64,000 bases of DNA from Deltaproteobacteria bacterium (GTDB lineage: Bacteria; Desulfobacterota; Syntrophia; Syntrophales; UBA2185): contig JAPLJQ010000408.1 in assembly GCA_026388495.1 (NCBI GenBank), positions 1 to 64,000 of the forward strand. The letters are read 5' to 3'. This document shows positions 33,817-43,587 of the stretch, one piece after another (position 1 is the first letter of the stretch; the number at the start of each line of letters is the position of its first letter). The notes under the pieces were generated by a model, which was not told the DNA's origin, did not search any database, and saw only the letters and a list, made by a program, of their open reading frames with translations. The position numbers and the translations under genes were made by a program.

Positions 33817-34959
33817 TTATCTCATAATCCTTGCGAATAATTCAAGATGGCGGTTCGCCATTTGATCCCACAGGAAGTGCTCACGGGTAAGTTTTTCCAG
33901 GTTTTGCCCCATGATCTTCAATTGGGAAGGATTGCCGGCCATGGCAAGCAATCCTTCCTGCAGCCCATCCACAGAAGCCTCGACGACCATCCCGCCCGCC
34001 ACCGCGGCGACGTCATCAAAGCCGCACTGGTCTGTTAATAAGACAGGCGTACCGGTAATGCCGGCTTCAAGAACCACGATAGACATTGCCTCCTGCCGCG
34101 AAGGTATAGCCAGAAAATCCGCTGCCCGGTAAGCATCCGCTTTTTCATCTCCACCGATGTAGCCTGTAAAATGAACCCGGTCATTTATACCGGATGCCTC
34201 AACCATTTGTTTTAATTCACGGAGCATTCCATCGTCAGGTCCTGCAAAGACGAGATGGTACGCTTTTAATTGTTCATCTTGAGAGCACCTGCAGAACGCG
34301 TCTAAAAGTATATCCGGTCCCTTAATGAGGTTCAAGCGCCCCAGAAAGAGGATCAGTGGGGCATTGCCAATGCCGTAACGCATACGGAACTTTTTCCCGT
34401 CGCTTTCAGGAAAGTCATCGGGGTTGATGCCGTTGGGAATCACCGACACCTGGCTTGGCTGGATGTCGTATGATTTAAAATGTTCGATTTCATTTGGCGA
34501 AATGGCGATACAGCCATCAGCTTGAAGTATGATTTTCCGGCCGATGAAATGATTATAGAGCTTCTTTAAAACCTTATATCTGCCGAAGATGGGAAGACAA
34601 CCGGCGGGACATACGACATAAGACTTTGCGAGCTGCTTTACGGCCCGATAGACCATGATGTTGATCAATGTCCAGTGACTCATCATGTGAACCACATCTG
34701 CATCGGCAACGAGCTTATTAATCAACCGTTGCGAGGGCTTCGGTATGTAGAAGGGCTTCCAGAGGGATGGCAAGGCGACTAAACGCACACCCCCGTTTTC
34801 GCAATGCTGTACATAATCCGAAGATAATCCCCTATCGGTTGTCAGAATCGTGCATTGATGACCCGCACGGGCAAGAGATCGGCTGATTTGAAGGGTTCTT
34901 TCCGCGGTCCCTCCCCCCGTTACGGGGTCCAGAGACATGTTGACATTCAATATGTTCAT
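33817..34959 (-). CDS. Glycosyltransferase family 4
   Basis: A 380-residue GT-B enzyme: NILNVNMSLDPVTGGGTAER at the N-terminus, LFLGRLNLIKGPDILLDAF mid-protein, and the donor motif FLAIPSRQEAMSIVVLEAGI near 300-320 (E-x7-E type). The ATG at 34959 was chosen because it forms an ATGA overlap with the upstream SDR stop and starts the conserved domain; a longer frame upstream shows no homology. Probably specific for the amino-sugar made by the adjacent three-gene set (inference). Confidence 0.88.
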   Translation of the reverse strand: MNILNVNMSLDPVTGGGTAERTLQISRSLARAGHQCTILTTDRGLSSDYVQHCENGGVRLVALPSLWKPFYIPKPSQRLINKLVADADVVHMMSHWTLINIMVYRAVKQLAKSYVVCPAGCLPIFGRYKVLKKLYNHFIGRKIILQADGCIAISPNEIEHFKSYDIQPSQVSVIPNGINPDDFPESDGKKFRMRYGIGNAPLILFLGRLNLIKGPDILLDAFCRCSQDEQLKAYHLVFAGPDDGMLRELKQMVEASGINDRVHFTGYIGGDEKADAYRAADFLAIPSRQEAMSIVVLEAGITGTPVLLTDQCGFDDVAAVAGGMVVEASVDGLQEGLLAMAGNPSQLKIMGQNLEKLTREHFLWDQMANRHLELFARIMR

Positions 34960-35903
34960 GAAGCCACAGGGCGTCTTGATGCAACTATCTGTCGAACAGC
35001 CCCTTCGACACCGAGATGGTAATGAAATCCCGTTGCCAATAATTTTTCTGAAGAATAGCGGACATTGCCATAATTGCAGGAACCTCTCCACAGCCGTCGC
35101 AAAAAATATGGAACGATGACAGGCAGATGAGCCACAGACGAAATTCCCTCGATGGATCGTCCTTGTTGAATCGCCTTACAAAGGGACCATAAGCCACTGA
35201 ATGTGTTGAATGGCTCATAATCGCAAGAGACGATAAAGTGTGACGGTTTTTCAAAATGGGTATTCATAAAATACATAGCGGCATCAGCGACATCTTCAGC
35301 ATGAACAATATGCGCACATTCACCACCTTTCAAAAAAACAATTAACCTATCACGCCATTTGCCCCTGATCGGTAGCGCTAAAACGCCTGGCCGCCGCTCA
35401 TCGATGACGTTGGTTGGTCTCAGTATCGCGATATTACAATTATCAATTCCTTTAGCTACTAATTGTTCGGCGGCCCACTTCGATTTTTCATAAGTATTTT
35501 GGGGGTTACACTTACTTCTTTCATCGATCAACTGCTTATCGGTTAATCCTATTACCCCGACACTGCTTAAATAACAGAAATAGGCGATTTTCGATGAAGG
35601 AATTAAATTCAATATCCTTTCGGTACCTAATACATTGATATCCCACATTTTTGATTCGTTATGAAGTTCGGCGGCACAGTGAAAAAGATGTGATACATTG
35701 TTTAAAAATAATCGCAATACTCGCTCATCCGCAACATCACCGACGAATGCCTGCGTATTGTCGATATGAAATGATTTCTTTCTTGTTAAAATTCTTACTT
35801 CATAGCCTTCTTGCAACAATTTCTGAGTTATCTTACTTCCGACCATGCCAGAAGCGCCTGTAATTGCCGCTATACCCTTAGACTTGCCATGTATCATTTT
35901 CAC
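34956..35903 (-). CDS. NAD-dependent epimerase/dehydratase family protein (SDR)
   Basis: A 315-residue extended SDR with AITGASGMVGSKITQKL, DVADERVLRLFL, LSSVGVIG and the YEKSKWAAEQ active-site Tyr/Lys. The later part (HIVHAEDVADAAMYFM) is as in WbpV/Gne-like 4-epimerases and reductases. Exact reaction unknown. The start is GTG at 35903 or ATG at 35897, neither with a clear ribosome site. It couples to the glycosyltransferase by a four-base overlap. Confidence 0.82.
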   Translation of the reverse strand: MKMIHGKSKGIAAITGASGMVGSKITQKLLQEGYEVRILTRKKSFHIDNTQAFVGDVADERVLRLFLNNVSHLFHCAAELHNESKMWDINVLGTERILNLIPSSKIAYFCYLSSVGVIGLTDKQLIDERSKCNPQNTYEKSKWAAEQLVAKGIDNCNIAILRPTNVIDERRPGVLALPIRGKWRDRLIVFLKGGECAHIVHAEDVADAAMYFMNTHFEKPSHFIVSCDYEPFNTFSGLWSLCKAIQQGRSIEGISSVAHLPVIVPYFLRRLWRGSCNYGNVRYSSEKLLATGFHYHLGVEGAVRQIVASRRPVAS

Positions 35904-35926
35904 ATTTAGGAACGCCGATATTTTGA

Positions 35927-36982
35927 TTATTTTAAAGCCGTTATCACTTCGTTAGCTCTATGCACCCATGTATGTTCACTTAATACTCTTTTCTTGCCGC
36001 GCTCGGATATGGTTTTACGTAAATCATCATTCTTTAAATAGAAATCTGTTTTACTTTTGAGTTCATTAATATTTCTAAATGTGACCATTTCTTTGTCTAT
36101 CTCGAAATGCTTCTCAACATTCTTTTTATAATCAACTATTTCAAAAGCACCACAAGCCGGAATATCAAATGTCCGTGTATTTAAACCCTCTATAGAGTGA
36201 GGATGATGAATATTAAGAACTATCTTTGAAGAAAGATAGATTTTATTTACAGTTTCACCCGTTGCTTTACCTTTATAATAGGCTGGGGTTTTCATTCCCT
36301 TAAGCATAAAATACTTTGCCCAATGATCACCAAAGACACCTATCTTGTAGTTACGGAGATTTTCAAAAATTTCTACCCTGTTCTCGAAGGGGAGTCCTAT
36401 AAAACAAACATCATAAGCATAGACATGCCTATCTTGATCTGTCACCGTAATTTCACTATATCGATTTGGATTTGTCGCCAATGGTAAATATCTTACATTT
36501 TTTGCCCCTTGTCTTTTAATCTCATCTATGTAGAAGGTATCAAATACAAAAATAAAATCATACCAAAGTACGCAATTTTTAAAATTAGACTTCCTATAAT
36601 CATCCTGATTATTATTATGCGTATAAAAAGGTTCATCCCAAACATAACCCACAACAGGACATGACAATACTTCCTTTATTTTTTCCAAAGTTGCGGGGAA
36701 AACAAAGTCGCCTTTTATTATAAATAATAAATCTGGCCTCTCTTTAGATACTACGGAAAGAAATTCCTTATTTTCTTTAATTAAACTCGCCTTAAGAATT
36801 GGATTAAAAATCGGCTTCAGCATCGGAAGTTTTGTTCCAATTTTACTGGCAACGCTTTCTAATATTGTGAACGGTACGTGATTTATCAATAGGGTCTTAA
36901 AACCCAAAGCCTCAAATGCGTCCTTGATATCGGTGTCAATTCCATAATATTTTGGAGCGCTAATCAGGACGCTTTTATTCAT
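35927..36982 (-). CDS. CgeB-like glycosyltransferase
   Basis: A 351-residue GT-B-like protein with the CgeB/DUF3880 pattern: RPDLLFIIKGDFVFPATLEKI, VVGYVWDEPF, YLPLATNPNRYSE (about 165-177), then FIGLPFENRVEIFENL and a C-terminal NIHHPHSIEGLNTRTFDIPACGAFEIVDY donor-site region (given by ends). Such proteins transfer sugars in spore or surface glycans. It overlaps the following RmlD-like gene by four bases (ATGA). Confidence 0.82.
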   Translation of the reverse strand: MNKSVLISAPKYYGIDTDIKDAFEALGFKTLLINHVPFTILESVASKIGTKLPMLKPIFNPILKASLIKENKEFLSVVSKERPDLLFIIKGDFVFPATLEKIKEVLSCPVVGYVWDEPFYTHNNNQDDYRKSNFKNCVLWYDFIFVFDTFYIDEIKRQGAKNVRYLPLATNPNRYSEITVTDQDRHVYAYDVCFIGLPFENRVEIFENLRNYKIGVFGDHWAKYFMLKGMKTPAYYKGKATGETVNKIYLSSKIVLNIHHPHSIEGLNTRTFDIPACGAFEIVDYKKNVEKHFEIDKEMVTFRNINELKSKTDFYLKNDDLRKTISERGKKRVLSEHTWVHRANEVITALK

Positions 36983-37911
36983 TGATGTGTTGCTCTGATG
37001 ACAGACCGCTCAGATTTCATATGGACGAGTCCAACTTTAACACCGATAGTTTTCAAGCCCAGCTCATTTTCCATTTTTAATGTATCGAAAGAGGTATCTC
37101 TGGGACGAGGCGCAAGCCCAGGAAAATAAGAATCCGGAACCGGAGTGATTAATTTTGTATCCAGGTCAAAAACTTCCGCGACCTTTAAGGCAAACTGGTA
37201 AAGGGATAAATGATCTCTACCAGCCACATGGTATATGCCAGTTCTATGTTGGCGAATCACTTCCCATACGCTTTCTGCACACGACCAAGCGAGAAGCGGT
37301 TTGGTAAATACATTATCTACAACCTTTATAGGCTTGCCATCTTCCAGGGAACGCACCCACCATACTACGGGGTTATCACGTTCACCTGGGTATGGCCAAC
37401 CATACATCAAGATGGGCCGCACGATGGCCCAAGGGATGCTACTTTCACGAACAATATTTTCGGCTTCGACCTTAAGTTGCCCATAGTAGTTGATCGGGTT
37501 TACTGGCGCAGTTTCGGAGTAAAACGGGGTACGACCGTCAAATACAGCATTTGAGGATATATAAATGAGTCGAGATTTGAAAATTTGGCACAGTGCAGCA
37601 ACGACCTCCGTACCACCTACATTGACTTTTCTAGTCTCTTCGCGATTCCTTTCAGCAAAATCAACGCTTCCGATAGCGGCCGTATGAATAACAACATCCG
37701 GCTTGGCCCATTCAAAAACTGATTGCATCTGCATCATATCTGTCACATCAGCGGCAAGAATAGGAAAGGGCAGTGCTATTGGCAAAGAACGTTCAGGAAA
37801 ATAAATTGAGAATCCTTGTATGTCCGTAGGCGCCGACTGCTGGATGGCAACACCGAGCAACCCAGTTCCGCCGGTAATAAGAACCCGTTTGACTGCCTTT
37901 AAATTTGCCAA
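36979..37911 (-). CDS. RmlD-like NDP-sugar reductase / SDR
   Basis: A 310-residue SDR: RVLITGGTGLLGVAI, PDVVIHTAAIGSVDFAERN, YISSNAVFDGRTPFYSET and the YGQLKVEAE active site. It resembles dTDP-4-dehydrorhamnose reductase. It starts with TTG at 37911, supported by AAGGTGG 7-8 nt upstream. The 267-base gap above it (37912-38178) holds no gene, but has two GCAAAAGTTC copies and an ATTGGACATTTCTGTTG stretch. Confidence 0.85.
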   Translation of the reverse strand: MANLKAVKRVLITGGTGLLGVAIQQSAPTDIQGFSIYFPERSLPIALPFPILAADVTDMMQMQSVFEWAKPDVVIHTAAIGSVDFAERNREETRKVNVGGTEVVAALCQIFKSRLIYISSNAVFDGRTPFYSETAPVNPINYYGQLKVEAENIVRESSIPWAIVRPILMYGWPYPGERDNPVVWWVRSLEDGKPIKVVDNVFTKPLLAWSCAESVWEVIRQHRTGIYHVAGRDHLSLYQFALKVAEVFDLDTKLITPVPDSYFPGLAPRPRDTSFDTLKMENELGLKTIGVKVGLVHMKSERSVIRATHQ

Positions 37912-38178
37912 AATATTACCACCTTTTCTTTAGCTTGAGAACTTTGCAAAAGTTCCTTGGACTAACCGTTATGTTAACGTGCGAGATAGCCATTTGGATT
38001 GTGTGAAAACTGTAGTGGACTGGTTAAACATGATCTATCATCGCAAAAGTTCTTGCTCCAGACGATCGGCTGACCAAGTTGAAAAAACAAGCAGTAAGAA
38101 TTATTGGACATTTCTGTTGCCATAAGCCATTCGGGATAGCCGTTTTAAAAACTGAGCAATTAACCGAAAATTCAGGTC

Positions 38179-39927
38179 TCAAGAGAATGAGATTTGATTA
38201 TTGTATTCTTCTTCCGGAACCTCTTGTTTTAGAACCTTTCCATTAATAAATCTCAACGCATCTTCGGTAGCTTCAATTTCCATTTTGGCTCTACAATCAT
38301 TGGTCATAGAGCCCATGTGACAGCTTAAAAAACAATTATCTAATTCAACGAGATTACCCGTATATGGTTCATCCTCAAAAACATCTATTGCCGCACCGGT
38401 AATTCTGTTGTTTTTCAAGGCATCAAAAAGGTCTTTCTCATTGATGATTCCCCCCCTTGACGTATTAATAATTACAGATTGGTGTTTCATAATTTCAATT
38501 TCATTTTTTGTTATAAGATTCTTTGAGAGAGGAGATAATGGGATATGAAGCGAAATAATGTCTGCTGTTGCATAAATAGTTTCTTTATCAACGTGTTGAG
38601 CATGATACATTTCGTAGAGATTATTGTTTGGCTTCAGGTCGTTGACCAAAATTTTGCGAGGATCAAAACCCTGCAAATGACGCAAAACAATGCTTCCTAT
38701 TCTACCGGTGCCAATGATTCCGATGGTTTTTGTAGCAATTCGTTCTCCGTTAATTCGTTGCCAAATACCTGAACGTAGTTTACGGTCGATTAGCGGCAAG
38801 TAACGCATAAGGTTAAGCATGTGGGCTATAGTGAGTTCGCCTACAGCGGCAGAGGGTGCATCGGGCGTGTAAGTTACCCTTATGCCCAAATCACGAGCGG
38901 CCTGTAGGTCAACGCCGTCTACCCCTATACCCACACGCGCAATTAGTTTCAGGCGTTTCGAATTTTCCATGACCTTGCGAGTGATTTTTTCAGTACCTGC
39001 AATAACCACGTCATAATCTTTATATAAATCTTTACATTCTTCTTCTTTTAATCTGCGTCCGATGGGATTAATAACATATTTAAGATTAAGTTGATCATTA
39101 AGAAGATGAATTGGTTTGGGATCGATATTGCCGAATGGCACGGTACTAATAAAAACTCGTTTCTCCCCTTTTTTGATAATTCCAATTTGGCTTGATGAAT
39201 TCTCAACATTTTTTTTTTCAATTTCTTTATAGGATAAATGTTGGTCGTCAAATCCATTTTGCTTCAACCATCTTTCTACAATCGGAACTTGCCAGATGTA
39301 ATCTATATCCCAAATTCCATCCTGTTGAATTACAGGATAAATGTTTGACCCCAACACGCTTTCAAAAGAATCATCTTTCGTTATTGAGTTTAAAATTACA
39401 TCTGTTTTTACAGTCATTATTCGACGGTCAAGAAAGTACACATTATCAGTAGAATGTGTTGTTGTTCGTCGTATTAAATGATTCTCTTTAAGGTCAAAAA
39501 TACTGTCGGGGCTAAATTCGGCTCTATGCATAGCCGAAGCCACCGAATGATAAGATGGGTTTTTTTCCAACTGACTAATGTTGTTGTCAATCATAGTAGG
39601 GAGAATGCAGGGTGAATTGCCAAGCAAAATTGTTACGGTACGAGGCGTATCACCTAATAGTTTGACACTTTGATGAACAGCATTTCGGACTTCTTCGGTA
39701 AGAGTGGGTTGTGAATGCTCACGAATCAGCAGGTTCAGTCCATTCATATTTTTTCCTATTTCTGCCACTTGATTAGAATCGGTGGATAAGAAAACCGATT
39801 GAATTTCGATGGAGTTTAAGGCCGCCAAAATTGGGTATTTGATGATTGGTCTTCCTAAAATTGGAAATGTGAATCGGTTGAAACTTAAATTTTCTTCTTT
39901 CGCAAAAATTATTGCAATATGTTTCAT
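38179..39927 (-). CDS. Fusion of CMP-sugar-synthetase-like domain and D-2-hydroxyacid dehydrogenase
   Basis: A 582-residue protein. Residues 1 to about 230 resemble CMP-NeuAc-synthetase-like cytidylyltransferases (FPILGRPIIKYPILAA, SVFLSTDSNQVAEIG, DIDYIWQVPIVERWL) and align with the protein encoded at 47667-48446. The N-terminal RxGSKGxPxKN signature is missing, replaced by AKEENLSFNRF (9-19). Residues about 255-570 are a full D-2-hydroxyacid dehydrogenase with GTGRIG (406-411), TSRGG (R491), DVFEDEP (E520) and SCHMGS (H537). ATG 39927 has GGAGG 5 nt upstream; an ATG four codons earlier overlaps that site. No such fusion is familiar to me. Confidence 0.88.
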   Translation of the reverse strand: MKHIAIIFAKEENLSFNRFTFPILGRPIIKYPILAALNSIEIQSVFLSTDSNQVAEIGKNMNGLNLLIREHSQPTLTEEVRNAVHQSVKLLGDTPRTVTILLGNSPCILPTMIDNNISQLEKNPSYHSVASAMHRAEFSPDSIFDLKENHLIRRTTTHSTDNVYFLDRRIMTVKTDVILNSITKDDSFESVLGSNIYPVIQQDGIWDIDYIWQVPIVERWLKQNGFDDQHLSYKEIEKKNVENSSSQIGIIKKGEKRVFISTVPFGNIDPKPIHLLNDQLNLKYVINPIGRRLKEEECKDLYKDYDVVIAGTEKITRKVMENSKRLKLIARVGIGVDGVDLQAARDLGIRVTYTPDAPSAAVGELTIAHMLNLMRYLPLIDRKLRSGIWQRINGERIATKTIGIIGTGRIGSIVLRHLQGFDPRKILVNDLKPNNNLYEMYHAQHVDKETIYATADIISLHIPLSPLSKNLITKNEIEIMKHQSVIINTSRGGIINEKDLFDALKNNRITGAAIDVFEDEPYTGNLVELDNCFLSCHMGSMTNDCRAKMEIEATEDALRFINGKVLKQEVPEEEYNNQISFS

Positions 39928-40048
39928 CTTATCCTCCATTTGTCACATCACAGAAATCATGTTTGTTCGCAGGGATATAAAAAAAGGCTACCTAAGAACC
40001 CCCCAAAAACAGCGACTTTCAAAATTCTTTTCCTTACTATTTACGTTG

Positions 40049-41839
40049 TCACGGATTTGCTAATGACATTAGACATTCCCTAAAGCGATTTATGCTAATT
40101 TTATCTGTTTTCTCAAAGTATTTTTCATGTAATTTTTGGCCATGATATACGAAACGGGCACGTCTCTCTTCACTAACAGTTTTATAGAACAGTATGTTTT
40201 TCAAAAGATCTTCAGCAGTATAGCAAATTTTTAGCATATCATCTGGCACAGATGATATTGCCGGATTATGAGTCAACTCTGTAAGACTACCAACTATGAT
40301 TACGGGAATTCCTTTAGATAGTGATTCTAAAACTACACTTGAGGATGAAGAGACAAATACACAGGCATTTCTCAGGGCCGAGCTAAGATCGCCTTCATGA
40401 TAATAAAATCTTTCTTTAATATTTTTAGAGTCAAGGTATTCAAAGATTTCTTCACGATCAGAAGAAGGATGAAACTTTATGAGACACATAATTTCCTTAT
40501 CAGATATTTTTATTGTTTCTTGAGCAATATTGAGAATTTCAAATGCCTTGTTTGTGACTAAAGGTAATGCAAACACTACATACTCTCTCTTATCTGCGTC
40601 ATCATCAAGGACATCCCACAAATGTTGATATCCTAATGCTGGAACAACACATGTTTTTAGACCCTTATTGTAATACTTCACATATTCTTCTGCTTCCTTC
40701 CCAATAACTCCCACAACATCCGGTATTATACCTGCGGCATCTTCCATTTTTGTCGGCTGCAAATGCATACCATATTCTGAGAAATATGGTACTTCATAAC
40801 CAAAGATCGGGACAGACGGATATGCGCGGCGGAATCCCATATTCTGCGCTTTATCCACAATCTGATTTTCGAACCAATCGATGATGCCTTGAATTTCTAT
40901 TGAACATTCTTTTAATCTCTTTGGTAATCTATAATTGAGCAACGCATTGATACGTCCGTCAATATTTTCAAATAAGTGTTCATTCCATATTGATGAAATA
41001 TCGATTGCACGAAAGGTAACACTTTTGCGTTTGAAAGTTACTATCCTAAATATATGACCGATAGACCATATGTAATCATAAAATCTCAAGAAATCTTCTC
41101 TAATGATAAAGGGCGGATCATTTTGCCGCATCAATCGATAGGTCTTGGTAAAATCATGGATATCAATAAACGTAGGCAAATAAACCCAATCAGCCTTGAT
41201 CAGATCCGTGAAATTGACATAATGCCTACTTTCAAAGTTCCCATCATTAAAACTATATGGAAAAACAAATTCATCAATGATCCATTCCCCCCCTTCCGAA
41301 TTGAAGGTTAATTTAAGGTTGTGTGTCTTTTTGGCTGCTTGATGTTTCTTGAAGGCTTCGAATAATCCATAAACAATAGAACCCACCATTTTAATCTGTC
41401 GTTGCCCCATGATCAGGGACTTTACACACTCGTTTTTATCAATTCTCGTTTTCCAAAGTTCAGTGATAGATATCTTTACCTGGATGCCAAGTGGAATTAA
41501 CGATTTGATGACCTTGCCTAAGCCCCGGCTACAGCATACAATCTCTGTAGGTAAATCTTCTTTGATAATTTCTCGCGCATACAAGGCATAACATACCTCC
41601 TGAAAAAAGAAATAGCCGAACGTATCGCGACTTGCTATTGGAGTCACCCACCAATCAATATTATCTCTGAATAAAGCACTTATTTCATCAATAAAAAAGG
41701 TGAACTCGTCTTTTACTTCCTTGGCAAGGGCGTTAAAATGATACGGATTGAACAATAGACGCTTTCCTGGGACTGAAGCATACTGTTGATGAACAAGATA
41801 GCTGGGATGCAGAATTAAAATGCTTGAGGGTTTTGTCAC
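40049..41839 (-). CDS. Large GT-B-like protein of unknown function
   Basis: A 596-residue soluble protein I cannot assign. The N-terminus (SSILILHPSYLVHQQYASVP) and the long middle have no motif I know. The last 180 residues look like the donor half of a GT-B transferase, similar to CDP-glycerol-glycerophosphotransferase or capsule-type enzymes: MCLIKFHPSSDREEIFEYL, then FVSSSSSVVLESLSKGIPVI. The start is GTG at 41839, two bases after the upstream methyltransferase stop, with no clear ribosome site. Together with the fusion protein it may attach an unusual substituent. Confidence 0.7.
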   Translation of the reverse strand: MTKPSSILILHPSYLVHQQYASVPGKRLLFNPYHFNALAKEVKDEFTFFIDEISALFRDNIDWWVTPIASRDTFGYFFFQEVCYALYAREIIKEDLPTEIVCCSRGLGKVIKSLIPLGIQVKISITELWKTRIDKNECVKSLIMGQRQIKMVGSIVYGLFEAFKKHQAAKKTHNLKLTFNSEGGEWIIDEFVFPYSFNDGNFESRHYVNFTDLIKADWVYLPTFIDIHDFTKTYRLMRQNDPPFIIREDFLRFYDYIWSIGHIFRIVTFKRKSVTFRAIDISSIWNEHLFENIDGRINALLNYRLPKRLKECSIEIQGIIDWFENQIVDKAQNMGFRRAYPSVPIFGYEVPYFSEYGMHLQPTKMEDAAGIIPDVVGVIGKEAEEYVKYYNKGLKTCVVPALGYQHLWDVLDDDADKREYVVFALPLVTNKAFEILNIAQETIKISDKEIMCLIKFHPSSDREEIFEYLDSKNIKERFYYHEGDLSSALRNACVFVSSSSSVVLESLSKGIPVIIVGSLTELTHNPAISSVPDDMLKICYTAEDLLKNILFYKTVSEERRARFVYHGQKLHEKYFEKTDKISINRFRECLMSLANP

Positions 41840-41841
41840 AA

Positions 41842-42606
41842 TTAAAAAAGCAAACTTATGGGCAAGCTAAGTTCCACCCTAATGTCATCGTTTCTAATAT
41901 TAGGCGCCTTTTGTAAATAGAAAACAGCAAAAACTAAATCATGATAGGGCGTCCTTGCTGTTTCCGATGGCTTTCCCCAATAGCCATAAGCACCAATTAA
42001 AAGTGGCTGAGGCAATAGATTTTTAAAAAGTTTAAACGCATCTCGTATATTAAATACCACGTAATTAGCTCGTTCTGGTTTTTCTTCATTACAAAAGAAT
42101 TGTATATATTGGTAACTCCTATCTATGTCATTTAAACCTTCGCGGTCTGTCAGACGGAGAGATATTACTAAATGACCACCTTCGTTGACTCCATGCCAGC
42201 ATGCCGCCACGATTTTTTCTGTTTCGATATTCCAATCCGCGCAACCTAGTGAAGCTACAATGTCATATTCGGATTGGGTATTGATATTTAAAATATCATC
42301 GTTAATCAGTGTTACCGGCTGTTCAAAATTAATGTTGCGTTTCGCGAAAGTAATTGCATCAGAATTGATATCTACCCCAGTATATGATTGGAAAGAATAT
42401 TTTTCACCCAAAGCCTTACCAAGTCCACCACAGGCACAGCCAACATCTAAAATCTTTCCCAACGATTCTTTTTCGCCAGCGATTCTTTCAAAAACCCATT
42501 TTTCTGACTTATAGAGGTCGTCCCATCTTTGACGGTTGTTACCATAATATTCACTAATTTGGGAGGATTGATACACTATATTTTTTTTCGCTACTTTACT
42601 TGCCAT
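41842..42606 (-). CDS. Class I SAM-dependent methyltransferase
   Basis: A 254-residue methyltransferase: the SAM site ILDVGCACGGLGKALGEKY, acidic GVDINSDAI, and VASLGCADWNIETEKIV mid-protein. The ATG at 42606 was chosen for GGGAGGA 7 nt upstream; an ATG at 42657 would overlap the FkbM gene by 22 bases. The C-terminal half (about 140-230) is specialised and unrecognised. Substrate unknown, probably a sugar or its substituent. Confidence 0.83.
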   Translation of the reverse strand: MASKVAKKNIVYQSSQISEYYGNNRQRWDDLYKSEKWVFERIAGEKESLGKILDVGCACGGLGKALGEKYSFQSYTGVDINSDAITFAKRNINFEQPVTLINDDILNINTQSEYDIVASLGCADWNIETEKIVAACWHGVNEGGHLVISLRLTDREGLNDIDRSYQYIQFFCNEEKPERANYVVFNIRDAFKLFKNLLPQPLLIGAYGYWGKPSETARTPYHDLVFAVFYLQKAPNIRNDDIRVELSLPISLLF

Positions 42607-42635
42607 AAGATAGTCCTCCCAATCTATGTCTTTGT

Positions 42636-43571
42636 CTATGGCAGAAAACGCCGACATAAGGCCTTTACCAAAAACATGAGGTTATCAAACCTTGACTCTG
42701 CCTTCGCCCACCGAAATACATGATTAATTCGTTCTCGAAAATCTTCTCCTTCGCCCGCGACAATTATTTCTAACATTTCGGCCTGGTCAATAGCATCGTA
42801 TGCAAGACCTGGGGACTCCGCAGCAATATAAATTGCAACGGCTTTCATCAACTCCTCACGTGCGGGACTGATTCCGATTTCCTTGAGTTTACTTAAGTGT
42901 GCTCGGTACCGTATTAGATCTGGTACATAAAGCGCCTTACCCCAAATAGGCTCGCCGTCATAGTGTAGATGACTAACCTTGGAAGGTCGCGCGTTGTCGA
43001 TTTGAAGATGGACAAGTCTAAAATCCCGAGTTCGAAGGAAAGCATCAATATCCGAGAAATAGCCCTGTCCAACCCACACAGGCACCAACTCGAACTCTAC
43101 TTTAATAAGTTTTAGATTCCCCACCTCAAGCAGTGCGGAGGCGCCTTGTAGAACTTGATAATCGTGCCCCTCCACATTTATGTCAAGGGCATCGACCGCT
43201 TCGTAATGACCTGCTAAATGCTGATCCAATGAAGTACAGGCTACCTTAACTTCCTTTACGATCAACATGCTATCAAACCCGAAGCGATGGACAAAATCCG
43301 ATACGGGCTTGTGGAAAGACGATGCACGCTCGTCACTCGCTACAAAGAAGGGAGCAGTTCCTGTTTCGTTCGAGATGCAAAGTGGAAGTTTTCCCTCATC
43401 GGAACGGGTCGGTTCGAAATCGCAGATCTTTAACCGATCAGAGGGAAGATGTTTCCAAGGATGCTTCAGGTCACCGCCCGAACCTACATCTACAAAGCCA
43501 ATATCTGACTCCACCTGATTCAATACATAACGACAGAAATATCTTATCCTTTTTTCGGTGACAATTGCCAT
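42636..43571 (-). CDS. FkbM-family methyltransferase
   Basis: A 311-residue protein with FkbM-like elements: IGFVDVGSGGDL, ACTSLDQHLAGHYEAVDALDINVEGHDYQVLQGA (given by ends; the DxNVEGHD core is typical) and KVEFELVPVWVG. FkbM enzymes O-methylate polyketides and sugars. A C-terminal helical region of about 100 residues has no known match. The ribosome site is weak. It follows the HisC-like aminotransferase by 16 bases. Confidence 0.85.
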   Translation of the reverse strand: MAIVTEKRIRYFCRYVLNQVESDIGFVDVGSGGDLKHPWKHLPSDRLKICDFEPTRSDEGKLPLCISNETGTAPFFVASDERASSFHKPVSDFVHRFGFDSMLIVKEVKVACTSLDQHLAGHYEAVDALDINVEGHDYQVLQGASALLEVGNLKLIKVEFELVPVWVGQGYFSDIDAFLRTRDFRLVHLQIDNARPSKVSHLHYDGEPIWGKALYVPDLIRYRAHLSKLKEIGISPAREELMKAVAIYIAAESPGLAYDAIDQAEMLEIIVAGEGEDFRERINHVFRWAKAESRFDNLMFLVKALCRRFLP

Positions 43572-43587
43572 ATCATGGGATTAAAGC

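Noticed and set aside
37912..38178. Small gene or IS in the 267-base gap
   Set aside because: No open frame with a start and ribosome site; only short repeats that could be scars.
38179..39927. Two separate genes wrongly joined
   Set aside because: The frame is continuous across the linker (about residues 230-255) with no stop, no internal ribosome site of note and normal codon use.
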